26,859 nt of DNA, taken from Ruminococcaceae bacterium UBA2656. GTDB lineage: Bacteria > Bacillota > Clostridia > Oscillospirales > Acutalibacteraceae. The notes under the pieces are model-generated. The model saw nothing but the letters and a program-made list of their open reading frames with translations, was not told where the DNA came from and made no database searches. Numbering within the stretch: position 1 is the first letter of the stretch; every line of letters starts with the position of its first letter. This document shows positions 7,237-16,408 of the stretch, piece by piece. The translations under genes were made by a program, and so were the position numbers. The DNA is taken from positions 28,543 through 55,401 of the forward strand of contig DENA01000009.1 of the NCBI GenBank assembly GCA_002359465.1, written 5' to 3'.

Positions 7237-7382
7237 ATTTTCATTACAGCACTTCCAGTTAATATGTATCGGATGTGCCTCTCCCCTTCCGAAAGTGTGG
7301 AAAAACACAAAACCGTTCTACAGTGAAATTGAAAATGCTGTGGATTCAAATTTCTTGATCAGTTTGATTAGAGGGTGTAAAG

Positions 7383-8240
7383 ATGAATAATAATAGAGGT
7401 TATGGCAGAACGGGACTTGCCCTGCTGACAGCCGGGCTATTGCTTTTAAGCGGCTGCAAGGGAACCCAAACCGACACTTCAAGCATTGCGCAGACGAGTT
7501 CGTCCGTACAAAGCGCGGTTTCGTCCGCAGTCAGCAGTTCGGAAGGCGCCTCCTCGCAGACGGCGTCGTCTTCCTCTTCCCAGCCGGACTCCGTGGCGGT
7601 GCAGCAAAGCGCCCGGGCGGATGCGGGTTATCTTGACGACGCAGTGTTTATCGGGGACTCCGTTTCATTAAAGCTGAAAAATTATGTCACCGCAAAACGC
7701 AAAACGGAGGCCGGCTTTTTTGGCAAGGCGCAGTTTTTGGCTGCCGGCAGCATGGGCAGCGGCAACGCGCTGAAACTGCTGGGCAGTTCTTCGATTCATC
7801 CGTCCTACAATGGGAAAAAGGCGCTTTTGGAAGACAATGTTGCGGCAATGGGCGCGAAAAAGGTTTATATTATGCTGGGTGCAAACGACCTTGCACTGTA
7901 CGGCATTGACGGCTCTGCCGACAATATGTTCAAACTTCTTGCAAAAATTAAGGCAAAGTCGCCAAATATTAAAATATTTGTCCAGTCCGCCACCCCGATC
8001 ATCAAGGAACAGCAGATGACAAACCTGAATAACCCAAATCTTGCGGCTTACGACGCAAAGCTGAGCGAGCTGTGCAAAAAGAACGGATTCTACTATATTG
8101 ACGTCGCCTCGGTCATGCGCGACAGCGAAGGAAACCTGAAACCGGATTACTGCAGCGACCCCAACGACCTTGGTATTCATTTTACCGACAAGGCCTGTCA
8201 GGTATGGATTGATTATATTTTGACGCATACTGTAAAATAA
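7383..8240 (+). CDS. SGNH/GDSL hydrolase-like lipoprotein
   Basis: A 285-residue secreted lipoprotein. The signal peptide ends in lipobox LLSGC (Cys about 25). A Ser/Ala/Gln-rich spacer runs to about residue 80, then an SGNH-type domain. Block I is FIGDSVSL with the nucleophile Ser at 93; block III is GANDL with Asn at 168; block V is DLGIHFT with His at 266. The usual Asp-x-x-His of block V is not kept: Asp is four residues before the His. Members remove or transfer acyl groups on carbohydrates or lipids, so a role in cell-envelope acyl modification is plausible. GAGGGTG is upstream of the ATG. The gene for a DUF4358 lipoprotein follows after 12 bases. Confidence 0.85.
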   Translation: MNNNRGYGRTGLALLTAGLLLLSGCKGTQTDTSSIAQTSSSVQSAVSSAVSSSEGASSQTASSSSSQPDSVAVQQSARADAGYLDDAVFIGDSVSLKLKNYVTAKRKTEAGFFGKAQFLAAGSMGSGNALKLLGSSSIHPSYNGKKALLEDNVAAMGAKKVYIMLGANDLALYGIDGSADNMFKLLAKIKAKSPNIKIFVQSATPIIKEQQMTNLNNPNLAAYDAKLSELCKKNGFYYIDVASVMRDSEGNLKPDYCSDPNDLGIHFTDKACQVWIDYILTHTVK

Positions 8241-8252
8241 GGGAGAATACTG

Positions 8253-8717
8253 ATGAAAAAGTTTTTATCTTTACTGCTCGCCGTAACAATGCTTTGTTCC
8301 CTGGCCGCCTGCGGCGGCGGAACAAAACAGGCCGACCTTTCCAAGGTCATGGCGGATATGAAGGCAAAAATCACCAATAAGGAAATGATGGATTATTCCG
8401 CCGAGGATCTGATGCCGAACTACGGCATTGATTCCGCCGACGTAAAGCAGTTTGCCGCCTATGTTGATTCAACCGGCATTAGAGGCGACGAAATCATCTT
8501 TCTGGAGGGCAAGGATTCCGACGCGGCCAAACGGATCAAGGAAAAGCTGGACGCCAGGTACAAGAATAAGGAAAACGAAATGAAAGACTACCTTCCGGAG
8601 GAATACGCGGTACTGAAAAAATGCGGTGTGAATCAAAACGGAAATTACGTCAGCATGATCGTGTCCCCCCAGTACGAGGAACTGAACGGAATTTACAACG
8701 CGGCAATTAAAAAGTAA
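8253..8717 (+). CDS. DUF4358 domain lipoprotein
   Basis: A 154-residue lipoprotein with lipobox SLAAC (Cys about 20) followed by GGG. The rest fits DUF4358 (PF14270): an N-terminal VMADMKAKI segment, the core YGIDSADVKQFAAYVDSTGIR, then DEIIFLEGKDSDAAKRIKEKL and a C-terminal VSMIVSPQYEEL. The function of DUF4358 is unknown. From memory, the domain is often found near membrane O-acyltransferase (MBOAT) and SGNH proteins in Firmicutes, which fits its SGNH neighbour here. GGGAG is 7 bases upstream of the ATG. It is the last gene of the two-gene unit and ends 2 bases before a strong terminator. Confidence 0.82.
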   Translation: MKKFLSLLLAVTMLCSLAACGGGTKQADLSKVMADMKAKITNKEMMDYSAEDLMPNYGIDSADVKQFAAYVDSTGIRGDEIIFLEGKDSDAAKRIKEKLDARYKNKENEMKDYLPEEYAVLKKCGVNQNGNYVSMIVSPQYEELNGIYNAAIKK

Positions 8718-8718
8718 A

Positions 8719-8750
8719 AGAGGCGAGGACGATGTCCTCACCTCTTTTTT
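8719..8750. terminator. Bidirectional terminator between DUF4358 gene and sirtuin gene
   Basis: AGAGG-C-GAGGAC, loop GAT, GTCCTC-A-CCTCT, followed by T6 on the plus strand; on the minus strand the stem leads into TTTTACTTTTT. It separates two convergent genes. Confidence 0.9.
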
Positions 8751-9472
8751 CATACCTTAATCGTGTCAAGCACCTTGCCGATACTGCCCTGAATCAGCAG
8801 GTTGGCGTTGCGGTCCTGCGGTGTGCTGGTACGGTTGATCAGCACCAGCCGATCTCCGCGGTAATAGTCGACCAGGCTTGCCGCCGGATAAACGGCAAGA
8901 GAAGTCCCTCCGATGATCAGCATATCTGCGCGCTCAATCGCCTCTACCGCACCGTAAAGCGTGCGCTGATTGAGGCCCTCCTCATACAGGACGACGTCCG
9001 GCTTGACGGTGCCGCCGCAGGTACAGGTCGGAATTCCCGTGCTGTGCAGCATAAATTCCGCGTCGTAAAGCTTGTGGCACCGCTGGCAGTAGTTGCGATG
9101 TACGGAGCCGTGCAGCTCATAAACCGTTTTGCTCCCCGCCATTTGGTGCAGCCCGTCGATATTTTGCGTGACCACCGCGCCCAGCTTCCCCGCCCGCTCA
9201 AGCTCGGCAAGTTTTTTATGCGCGGCGTTCGGCTTTGCAGTAAGGCAAAGCATCTTTGCGCGGTAAAAATCGAAAAATTCTTCCGTATGCGTTTCAAAAA
9301 AGCTGTGGCTCAGCATCGTTTCGGGCGGATACCGGTAATGCTGATGATACAGCCCGTCCACGCTGCGAAAATCCGGAATTCCGCTTTCAGTGGAAACACC
9401 CGCACCGCCGAAAAACACAATGCATTCGCTTTCGTCAATCATACTCTGCAGTCTTTCAATATTTTGTTCCAT
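8750..9472 (-). CDS. NAD-dependent protein deacylase, sirtuin (Sir2/CobB family)
   Basis: A 240-residue sirtuin with a complete NAD fold: GGAGVSTESGIPDFR near residue 20, TQNIDGLHQMAG around 100, and the catalytic His in ELHGSVH. A zinc site follows with four Cys (YCQRCH and CTCGG), then KPDVVLYEE and GTSLAVYPA. It removes acyl groups from lysines using NAD and yields nicotinamide. The start chosen is the ATG at 9472, which begins the conserved family N-terminus and has GGGGG about 8 bases upstream. The open frame continues to 9754 but runs into the divergent MoxR gene, so the longer form is rejected. It is monocistronic and convergent with the lipoprotein pair. The deacylase subtype (acetyl, succinyl or other) is not clear. 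Confidence 0.93.
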   Translation of the reverse strand: MEQNIERLQSMIDESECIVFFGGAGVSTESGIPDFRSVDGLYHQHYRYPPETMLSHSFFETHTEEFFDFYRAKMLCLTAKPNAAHKKLAELERAGKLGAVVTQNIDGLHQMAGSKTVYELHGSVHRNYCQRCHKLYDAEFMLHSTGIPTCTCGGTVKPDVVLYEEGLNQRTLYGAVEAIERADMLIIGGTSLAVYPAASLVDYYRGDRLVLINRTSTPQDRNANLLIQGSIGKVLDTIKV

Positions 9473-9500
9473 CACAAAGCCCCCATTCTCCGTTGCTTCT

Positions 9501-9529
9501 ATTCTGCACTTGACGCGGCAGTTTTTCAA
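9501..9529 (-). promoter_or_regulatory. Weak candidate promoter of the sirtuin gene
   Basis: TTGAAA (9524-9529), 17-base spacer, CAGAAT (9501-9506) on the minus strand, about 30 bases ahead of the start codon. The -10 matches only four of six bases. Confidence 0.3.
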
Positions 9530-9584
9530 GAGAAAATTACAGTATTTCCGATTTAGCCACGCATGGAAATAAAAAACTCTGAAT

Positions 9585-9613
9585 TTGCATAACTGATTTA
9601 TTTCGACTATAAT
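9585..9613 (+). promoter_or_regulatory. Promoter of the moxR-DUF58-transglutaminase operon
   Basis: TTGCAT (9585-9590), 17-base spacer, TATAAT (9608-9613). The predicted start point near 9620 is only 20-30 bases before the MoxR start codon. Confidence 0.75.
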
Positions 9614-9649
9614 AATATTGAATATACAGACGGGACGGTGGCTGTGCAA

Positions 9650-10588
9650 ATGCAGGAAAAGGCTGTGCGAATCATGAACGAGGTGAAAAAGGCCGTTGTG
9701 GGGAAAGACACGATTGTCCGGAAGGTCCTGATGGTCATTCTGGCGCAGGGACATATTCTGCTTGAAGACATCCCCGGTGTGGGAAAAACGACGCTGGCCG
9801 TCGCGTTTTCAAAGGCAATGTCCCTCGACTACAAGCGGGTCCAATTTACGCCCGACGTCATGCCGACCGACGTGACGGGATTCTCTATTTACAACAAAGA
9901 GACCGGCTTACTGGAGTACAAGCCCGGCGCCGCGCTGTGCAACCTGTTTCTAGCCGACGAGATCAACCGCACCTCCAGCAAAACGCAGTCCGCCCTTCTG
10001 GAAGTCATGGAGGAGGGAAGCATCACCGTTGACGGAACCACCCATCCCACACCGAAGCCCTACATTGTGATTGCGACCCAGAATCCCATCGGCTCCGTGG
10101 GAACACAGATGCTGCCCGATTCCCAGCTTGACCGTTTTATGGTGCGCCTGACCATGGGCTACCCCGAGCTGCGCGACGAGGTGGAAATCCTAAAGCGCAA
10201 GCAGGGCGACGACCCGTTGGAATCGGTCGGCAAAGCCGCCGACGCGCAGGATATTATCGCCATGCAGGATGAAACGGACGCGGTGTACCTGTCTAATGAT
10301 TTATACGGATATATTGCGCGACTGGTGGGCGCGACACGTGAAAACGGCCTCATCCGCCTGGGCTCCAGCCCGCGCGGCTCCATCGCGCTTGTCAAGATGG
10401 CGCAGGCAAACGCCTACCTTTCCGGCAGGGACTATGTGGTGCCGAAGGATGTTCAGTCCGTTTTTGCCGATGTTGTGGAGCACCGGATTATTCTGAAGCC
10501 CCAGGCGAAAATAAGCAACGTGGCCGCGTCCGGCCTGCTGAGGGAAATCTTAACGGAAGTCCCCGCGCCCGCCGTCGCGCAGAAATAG
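9650..10588 (+). CDS. MoxR family AAA+ ATPase
   Basis: A 312-residue MoxR-type AAA+ protein. In order: Walker A IPGVGKTT (about 41-48), TPDVMPTDVTGF, Walker B LFLADEINR (99-107), sensor 1 ATQNP (142-146), the SQLDRFM arginine region, and the C-terminal lid with SPRGSIALVKMAQA. MoxR ATPases act as chaperones that mature or insert cofactors into partner proteins, usually encoded next to DUF58/VWA proteins. The start is uncertain: the ATG at 9650 has GGTGG 8 bases upstream, while in-frame GTGs at 9638 and 9644 are possible. The DUF58 gene follows after 9 bases, so the genes are co-transcribed. Motifs are complete, so it should hydrolyse ATP. Confidence 0.92.
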   Translation: MQEKAVRIMNEVKKAVVGKDTIVRKVLMVILAQGHILLEDIPGVGKTTLAVAFSKAMSLDYKRVQFTPDVMPTDVTGFSIYNKETGLLEYKPGAALCNLFLADEINRTSSKTQSALLEVMEEGSITVDGTTHPTPKPYIVIATQNPIGSVGTQMLPDSQLDRFMVRLTMGYPELRDEVEILKRKQGDDPLESVGKAADAQDIIAMQDETDAVYLSNDLYGYIARLVGATRENGLIRLGSSPRGSIALVKMAQANAYLSGRDYVVPKDVQSVFADVVEHRIILKPQAKISNVAASGLLREILTEVPAPAVAQK

Positions 10589-10597
10589 GGGTGTGCC

Positions 10598-11785
10598 ATG
10601 TTCCGCTATCGTGCCGCCTACTGTGCCACCCTTGCCGCGGCAATTCTTTTTTTCATTTTATTTAAAGAATATCTGTCTTTTTTCACGCTGATATTCGTCC
10701 TGCTTCTGCCTTTCGTTTCATGGATCTTTATGCTGTTCGCCGTTCGCAGGACGACGGCGGAGCTCAGAATGAAAAATTCCCCGGCCGGTAAAGATGAGGA
10801 GTTTTCTCTGTACGTGACTCTAAAAAACGCTTCCTTCCTGCCGCTTGTGCGCGCGCAGCTCCGCTTCTCATGTGAAAACTCGTTAAACGGTGAAAAGGAG
10901 GAACAAATTCTGTTTGTACCGGTGAACGCCCATTCGGAGCAGACGGCGGAATACCGGCTGCGGTCGCGCTACTGCGGACGGGTAACGGCAAGTCTGACAC
11001 AGCTTTGCTATTACGACCCGCTCGGAATTTTCACCGTCAGGCAAAAGCCGGATTTTCACACGGAAACGTTCGTGATCCCCCGGGTGCATTTGATTGACGC
11101 AGCGGTCGACACAACGGCCGCCGCCGCAATGGAGAGCAATGCCTATTCAGAGGAGAAGCCGGGCGGCGACCCCTCCGAAATTTTTGATGTGCGGGCGTTT
11201 CGCAGCGGCGACCGTCTGCGCAGCATTCACTGGAAGCTGAGTTCCAAGTTGGACGAGCTGATGGTGAAGGAATTCAGCCTGCCGACGGACAGCGAAGTCC
11301 TTCTGCTGATAGAATTGCTCGCACCGGACATGGAAGTGCTTGACGCGCTGCTGGAAACAGCCGCCTCCCTCTCCCATTTTTTTACGGAAAATCAAATCAG
11401 CCACAGAATCGAATGGTTTCATAAAAAGGAAAACCGCCTCCTTACGGCGGATATTAAAAACGACGACGATTTGGCCTCTCTGCTAAACGGTGTCCTTTCC
11501 GCGCAATTCTACAGGGACGAACCGTATTTGCTTGACTGCCGCAGCAAAACGGAAAAGGACGCCGGAAGCTTTTCCCATGCCATTTATATAACCGGGAAAC
11601 TGACCGACGCGCTTTCCAGCCTCTGCGACAGGCCGGACGGTGAAAAAATCACGGTGCTGTATGTCGGCGGACAAATGGATGCAGGCCAGCTTCCTTTGGC
11701 GGATGCGCTGCGCGCGATGAATGCCGATGTGGTAACGGTATATCCCGGGAAAATACAGCAGAGCCTTTCTGGACTTATCCTATGA
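10598..11785 (+). CDS. DUF58 domain membrane protein
   Basis: A 395-residue protein with two N-terminal membrane helices (about 8-22 and 27-48). A cytoplasmic or extracytoplasmic beta-rich region follows, then DUF58 with its signature GDRLRSIHWKLSSK (about 203-216) and a C-terminal alpha/beta part. DUF58 proteins (YeaD-like) nearly always accompany MoxR ATPases and are thought to be their partner; some carry a VWA-like fold. The exact role is unknown. GGGGTG precedes the ATG. The 3' end overlaps the next gene's first possible ATG by four bases, showing a tight operon with the transglutaminase gene. Confidence 0.9.
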   Translation: MFRYRAAYCATLAAAILFFILFKEYLSFFTLIFVLLLPFVSWIFMLFAVRRTTAELRMKNSPAGKDEEFSLYVTLKNASFLPLVRAQLRFSCENSLNGEKEEQILFVPVNAHSEQTAEYRLRSRYCGRVTASLTQLCYYDPLGIFTVRQKPDFHTETFVIPRVHLIDAAVDTTAAAAMESNAYSEEKPGGDPSEIFDVRAFRSGDRLRSIHWKLSSKLDELMVKEFSLPTDSEVLLLIELLAPDMEVLDALLETAASLSHFFTENQISHRIEWFHKKENRLLTADIKNDDDLASLLNGVLSAQFYRDEPYLLDCRSKTEKDAGSFSHAIYITGKLTDALSSLCDRPDGEKITVLYVGGQMDAGQLPLADALRAMNADVVTVYPGKIQQSLSGLIL

Positions 11786-11802
11786 ATCAGCAGGTGAGCC
11801 AC

Positions 11803-14355
11803 ATGAATACAGACAACCATCATTCCCCCGGCATTCAGATTTCCTCCCCTCGCCTGGCCGGGCAGCCGACGTCCCCCGTGATGAACGCGGTGTTCCGCAT
11901 GATTGTGGTCCTGTCCGGCGTGTTCGGCGCGGCCTGGTGCTTCATTTCAGCCTTTGCGCTGCCCATCCTGCCCCTAACGGTCTTTTTATATTCCCTGCTG
12001 TTTGCCGGTGCGTTTGCGTTGATTTACGCTGTGAAACGCTTCCAGTACCCGCTTATCCTTGCTTTTTGCCTGGCTTACTGCGCGGCCGTGTGGTACCTGC
12101 GCGAATCCATTTTTCAAGGGTTCATTATCACCGTCAACCGGATGATGACCGCCTATGCGAAGCATTCCGACTATGAATTTCCACTTTACCTTGTTTCGGT
12201 ACCGCCTGCGCAATATTCCCGCCTGTGCACACTCTTTGTGCTGTTTATCCTGTTCATTGTAACAGGTCTGGTAAGCAGCGCCGTGATAAAAAGGAAAAGC
12301 TTCTGGCCGGCTTTTTTTGCTACTTCACCCTTGCTGTTTGCAGCGCTCGTTTTTACAATCACGCCAGATTTCTCCGCCGTTCTTCTGCTTTTTCTCTGCT
12401 GGACCTTATTGATTCTGACACGCCTGCCCGCTGAGAAAAAGGCGGGTTCCGCAAAGGCGAGCAAGGGCTTTGCCGTGAAAAGCGATGCTGTTTCAGCAAA
12501 AAGCGGACTTTTCATGATTCCGGCGGTTCTCCTGTGCTTCGCACTGATTCTGGCATCGTTTCCCCGTCAGAGCTACCGGCATCCCGCAGAAGCGGAAAAG
12601 CTGCGCACCAGCCTGATTGACTCCGCGACAGGGGGCTCCCTTTTGAACAGCGGAAAGGCCTTTGCCGGAAATGTAACCCATGTCAATCTGGCTGACGCCG
12701 GACAGGTGAAATTTACCGGTAAAACCGCCCTGCAAATCAAATCGGATAAGCAATATCCCCTTTACCTGAAAAGCTTTGCGGGAAGCGTTTACACCGGTTC
12801 AAGCTGGGAACTGCTGCCGGATGCTGACTATACCGGTATCAATCAGAAACTGGGCGGCCTGAACATGCAGAACATGTCCAATGCGTTCTTTTCCCTGACC
12901 GGCCGGCAAAACGACCCAACCGTCAGGCCGTTTGGCGTTGAGGTAAAGAATGTCGCGGCGGCAAAACAATGCATTTACGCGCCGTACAACCTTGCCACCA
13001 CCCCGGAACAGATTACCGGCGTCCGGTTCGTCAACGACGCACTTATCCGCTCCGGCTCTCTGTTCGGAACCAACCGGTACGGCCTGTACGCCTATGCCCT
13101 GCCGCAGGACAAAATCAGTTCAAGTCCCGCCGGCGTGGTTCTGTCCCTGACCCGCAATTCGCTGTTTCGTTCCGGAAGCGGAGCGGCCTACCTGTCGGCA
13201 CAGAACCGGTTCAGCACTCTGAATTTCAAAAATCTTGCGGATTATTACAAGAGTGTGCTGCCGGACAGCCTTTTGAACTCTTTGGAAGGAAAGACGAAGG
13301 ACTTTATCAGTGAGGAGCAGGAGTACCGCCTGTTTATGTATGACAAATACACGCAGCTGCCGAAAGGTACAAAAGAAAAAACATTGGGTCTGATGAAGCA
13401 GGACAAGCGGCTGAACGGATTCTTTACAAAAGACATGACCGGCTCGTATTCCTATTTTTCTGTAAACGATATCGCCAATGCGGTGAAACAATATCTCGGC
13501 AACAGCTGCTACTACACCCTGTCGCCCGAAAAGACACCGAAGGGCGAGGATTTCGTCAACTATTTTCTAACGAAAAGCCATGCGGGCTACTGCGTCCACT
13601 TCGCCACTTCCGCCGCCGTCATGCTACGGGCCATGGGAGTGCCTGCGCGCTACGCGGAGGGATATATTGTAACGCCCGGGGACTACCTGACCGCGGGAAC
13701 GGACGGCTGGGCAAATATCCGCGACAGCCGTGCGCACGCGTGGGTTGAGATCTATGAGCCGGGGCTGGGCTGGCAGCCGTTTGACGTTACACCCGGCTTC
13801 AATCCGAACCGCAATTTAACGCAGGACAACAATCCGGTGAACCAGCCGCCGGTCTCAAACGCAGAAACCAGTAGCGCGCGCGTGGAAAGCGCCGTTCCGA
13901 GCGAACCGGAAACCGTATCCTCACAGCCCGCAAAAACCGAATCGCTTCCCGCCGGCAGTTCCTCCGCCGCCGAGGGGCCAAAGGGCAACCCGGATTTCAA
14001 AGCTTCTACAACGCCGCTTGCTCTTATCATTGCTTCCGTTGCCCTTCTGTTTGCCTGTATGGCGTTAAAACGCAGAATCGTATTAACGCACCGTTCGAAA
14101 TTATTCGCTCTTACAGACGTCAACAAGGCCGCAATTGCCATCTACGCTTATCTTACCGAGCTTGAAAAATTCGGCGGCGAAATCAGCGCCGAGGTGAACG
14201 ACACCGCCCTGAAAGCCCGTTTCAGCCGACAGGGTATTACGGAAGCGGAAAGAAAAATGATGGCGGACTTTGCACTGCAGACAGCAAGCCGATGCTATGA
14301 ACGCCTGCCAAGAGCCGGGAGGTTCGCATTCAAATATATTGATAACCTGATTTAA
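11803..14355 (+). CDS. Transmembrane transglutaminase-like protein (TgpA type)
   Basis: About 850 residues. A block of six or so membrane helices fills the N-terminal third (to about residue 250). A large extracytoplasmic region follows, with a transglutaminase-like core whose triad is visible: Cys in AGYCVHFATS (codon at 13591), His in RAHAWVEI (13735), Asp in FDVTPG (13783). A Ser/Pro-rich linker, one more helix (about 725-745) and a DUF4129-like C-terminal tail end it. Such proteins sit with MoxR and DUF58; they may crosslink or cleave envelope proteins. AGGTGA lies 5 bases before the ATG at 11803. An ATG at 11782 overlaps the DUF58 stop (ATGA) but lacks a ribosome site, so either start is possible. 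Confidence 0.9.
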   Translation: MNTDNHHSPGIQISSPRLAGQPTSPVMNAVFRMIVVLSGVFGAAWCFISAFALPILPLTVFLYSLLFAGAFALIYAVKRFQYPLILAFCLAYCAAVWYLRESIFQGFIITVNRMMTAYAKHSDYEFPLYLVSVPPAQYSRLCTLFVLFILFIVTGLVSSAVIKRKSFWPAFFATSPLLFAALVFTITPDFSAVLLLFLCWTLLILTRLPAEKKAGSAKASKGFAVKSDAVSAKSGLFMIPAVLLCFALILASFPRQSYRHPAEAEKLRTSLIDSATGGSLLNSGKAFAGNVTHVNLADAGQVKFTGKTALQIKSDKQYPLYLKSFAGSVYTGSSWELLPDADYTGINQKLGGLNMQNMSNAFFSLTGRQNDPTVRPFGVEVKNVAAAKQCIYAPYNLATTPEQITGVRFVNDALIRSGSLFGTNRYGLYAYALPQDKISSSPAGVVLSLTRNSLFRSGSGAAYLSAQNRFSTLNFKNLADYYKSVLPDSLLNSLEGKTKDFISEEQEYRLFMYDKYTQLPKGTKEKTLGLMKQDKRLNGFFTKDMTGSYSYFSVNDIANAVKQYLGNSCYYTLSPEKTPKGEDFVNYFLTKSHAGYCVHFATSAAVMLRAMGVPARYAEGYIVTPGDYLTAGTDGWANIRDSRAHAWVEIYEPGLGWQPFDVTPGFNPNRNLTQDNNPVNQPPVSNAETSSARVESAVPSEPETVSSQPAKTESLPAGSSSAAEGPKGNPDFKASTTPLALIIASVALLFACMALKRRIVLTHRSKLFALTDVNKAAIAIYAYLTELEKFGGEISAEVNDTALKARFSRQGITEAERKMMADFALQTASRCYERLPRAGRFAFKYIDNLI

Positions 14356-14434
14356 CAGGCAAGACATTAAGAATTAATCGGCAGCTTCCCGCTCCGAAAA
14401 AGACGGAGGAGCCAGCCCGGAAACAACTGCAAAA

Positions 14435-14479
14435 ACACCGCCGGCGGAAAAGTAAAATCCGTCGGCGGTGTCCATTTTT
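14435..14479. terminator. Bidirectional terminator between transglutaminase gene and htpG
   Basis: A 14-bp stem, ACACCGCCGGCGGA with TCCGTCGGCGGTGT (one G-T pair), and a 9-base loop. T5 follows on the plus side after CCA, and on the minus side the stem runs directly into T5. It serves two convergent units. Confidence 0.9.
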
Positions 14480-14498
14480 ATATTCATTCTATAGCAGC

Positions 14499-16382
14499 TT
14501 ACTTCGTCATCAGGCCGCAGATCTGGTTGGAAAACGCAACCGGATCATCAATGCTCACACCCTCAATCAGAAGGGCCTGTACATACAGCAGCGACGCATA
14601 TTCCTTCAGCGTGTCTTTGTCATTTTCGTAAAGGCTGCGCAGCTTCGCAAAAATCGGATGGTTTGCGTTGATTTCGAGCACGCGCTGGGCAGTCACTTTT
14701 TCATCGGTAGGCATCGCATTGAGCACTTTTTCCATCTCAATGGAAATCGCGCCGTCGGTGGACAGGCATACCGGATGGGTTTTCAGCTTCTGCGACAGGA
14801 TAACCTGCTTGACCTTGCCGTCAAGGGAATCCTTCATGAAGTTGAGCAAGTCCTTGTTCTCCTCGACCTGCTTCGCGGCTTCCTTCTTCTCTTCCTCGGT
14901 TTCCAGTCCAAGATCGTCGGCGGAAACGGAACGGAATTCCTTGTCGTCATACTTCATCAGCATGCGAAGGGCAAATTCATCGACGTTGTCGGTCAGATAA
15001 AGGATCTCATAGCCCTTGTCCTTCAGCGCCTCCGTCTGCGGAAGCATATCGACTTTATCGGTTGTTTCGCCGCTGGCGTAGTAGATGAATTTCTGTTCCT
15101 CTTTCATGCGGGAAACGTATTCTTTCAGCGTTACCAGTTTCTTTTCGCTGGAAGAATAGAACAGCAGCAAGTCCTGTAATACATCCTTGTGCATGCCGTA
15201 ATCCTGATAGATACCGTATTTCAGCTGTAACCCGAAATTCTTGAAAAATTCCTCATACTTTTCGCGCTCGTTCGCAAGCATGTTTTCCAATTCGGATTTG
15301 ATCTTCTTTTCCAGGCGTCCAGCGATAATTTTCAGCTGGCGGTCGTGCTGGAGCATTTCACGGGAAATATTCAGCGACAAATCCTGAGAATCCACAAGAC
15401 CGCGCACAAAACTGAAATAGTCCGGCAGCAGATCCGCGCACTTGTCCATGATCAGCACACCGTTGGAATAAAGCTGAAGCCCCTTTTCATAATCGCGGGT
15501 GTAAAAATTCATCGGCGCCTTGGATGGGATAAAAAGCAGGGCGTTGTAAGTAGCGGTACCCTCGGTGCTGGAATGGATGACTTTCATCGGGTTGACATAG
15601 TCCATGAATTTGTTTTTATAAAATTCATTATACTCATCTTCGGTGATTTCATTTTTATTTTTGCGCCAGATGGGAACCATGCTGTTCAGCGTTTCGTTTT
15701 CGGTGTAGGTTTCGTAGTCATCCTTACTGCCCTCTTTCAGGCGGCTTTTTTCAACATCCATTTTAATCGGATAGCGGATATAATCGGAATATTTCTTAAC
15801 AAGTGTTCTAAGGGTATAGGTGTCAAGATATTCATCGTAATTGTTGTCGTCTGTATTGGGCTTGATTTTTAGAATAATGTCCGTACCGTGGCCTTCCTTT
15901 TCGCAGGGTTCAATGGTGTAACCCGCCGTGCCGGTGCTTTCCCATTTGCAGGCTTCCCCGCTGCCATAGGGCTTGCTGACGACGGTTACGTCCTCGCTGA
16001 TCATGAACGCGGAATAAAAGCCCACGCCGAACTGACCGATAATTTCAATATCCTCTTTTTGCTCGTTTTCTTTTTTAAAGTTCAGCGAGCCGCTTTTGGC
16101 AATCGTTCCCAGATTGTTCTCAAGCTCCTCTTTCGTCATGCCGCAGCCGTTGTCTGTAATGGTAAGCGTGCGCTTCTCTTTATCGGGAATAATCTGGATA
16201 CAGAAGTCCTCACGGTTGAGGCCGGTATCGCCGTCACTCAGTGTGCGGTAATATAGCTTGTCGATTGCGTCGCTGGCATTGGAAATCAGCTCGCGCAAAA
16301 AGATTTCGCGATGGGTATAAATGGAATTAATCATTAAATCCAAGAGGCGCTTGGATTCCGCTTTAAACTGTTTTACTGCCAT
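14499..16382 (-). CDS. htpG: Chaperone HtpG (Hsp90)
   Basis: A 627-residue bacterial Hsp90. The N-terminal GHKL ATPase domain shows [24 protein letters not shown] and [12 protein letters not shown], which bind ATP. The middle domain (about 230-500) includes LNISREMLQ, and a C-terminal dimerisation domain follows. It refolds and holds client proteins under stress. The start is set at the ATG at 16382 ([16 protein letters not shown]), the normal family start, with AGGTAGG about 7 bases upstream. Upstream in-frame codons (to 16415) lie inside the operator region and are not used. A sigma-A promoter and a CIRCE element lie directly upstream, so HrcA should repress it until heat or folding stress. 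Length is normal. Confidence 0.97.
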   Translation of the reverse strand: MAVKQFKAESKRLLDLMINSIYTHREIFLRELISNASDAIDKLYYRTLSDGDTGLNREDFCIQIIPDKEKRTLTITDNGCGMTKEELENNLGTIAKSGSLNFKKENEQKEDIEIIGQFGVGFYSAFMISEDVTVVSKPYGSGEACKWESTGTAGYTIEPCEKEGHGTDIILKIKPNTDDNNYDEYLDTYTLRTLVKKYSDYIRYPIKMDVEKSRLKEGSKDDYETYTENETLNSMVPIWRKNKNEITEDEYNEFYKNKFMDYVNPMKVIHSSTEGTATYNALLFIPSKAPMNFYTRDYEKGLQLYSNGVLIMDKCADLLPDYFSFVRGLVDSQDLSLNISREMLQHDRQLKIIAGRLEKKIKSELENMLANEREKYEEFFKNFGLQLKYGIYQDYGMHKDVLQDLLLFYSSSEKKLVTLKEYVSRMKEEQKFIYYASGETTDKVDMLPQTEALKDKGYEILYLTDNVDEFALRMLMKYDDKEFRSVSADDLGLETEEEKKEAAKQVEENKDLLNFMKDSLDGKVKQVILSQKLKTHPVCLSTDGAISIEMEKVLNAMPTDEKVTAQRVLEINANHPIFAKLRSLYENDKDTLKEYASLLYVQALLIEGVSIDDPVAFSNQICGLMTK

Positions 16383-16408
16383 AATCAACCTACCTCTATC
16401 CATTAGTT

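Noticed and set aside
7075..7326. Open frame of 83 codons after the DUF1540 gene
   Set aside because: It runs through the terminator hairpin and the lipoprotein promoter, and has no family resemblance.
7668..8228. Minus-strand open frame of 186 codons
   Set aside because: Shadow of the SGNH lipoprotein gene; the plus strand has signal peptide, motifs and ribosome site.
8732..9556. Plus-strand open frame of 274 codons
   Set aside because: Antisense to the sirtuin gene, whose NAD and zinc motifs are complete; it also begins inside a terminator.
9473..9754. N-terminal extension of the sirtuin frame
   Set aside because: It overlaps the divergent MoxR start and promoter, and the family N-terminus begins at 9472 with a ribosome site.
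14658..15872. Several plus-strand open frames of 110-175 codons
   Set aside because: All are antisense to htpG and follow its codon pattern; no independent signals.
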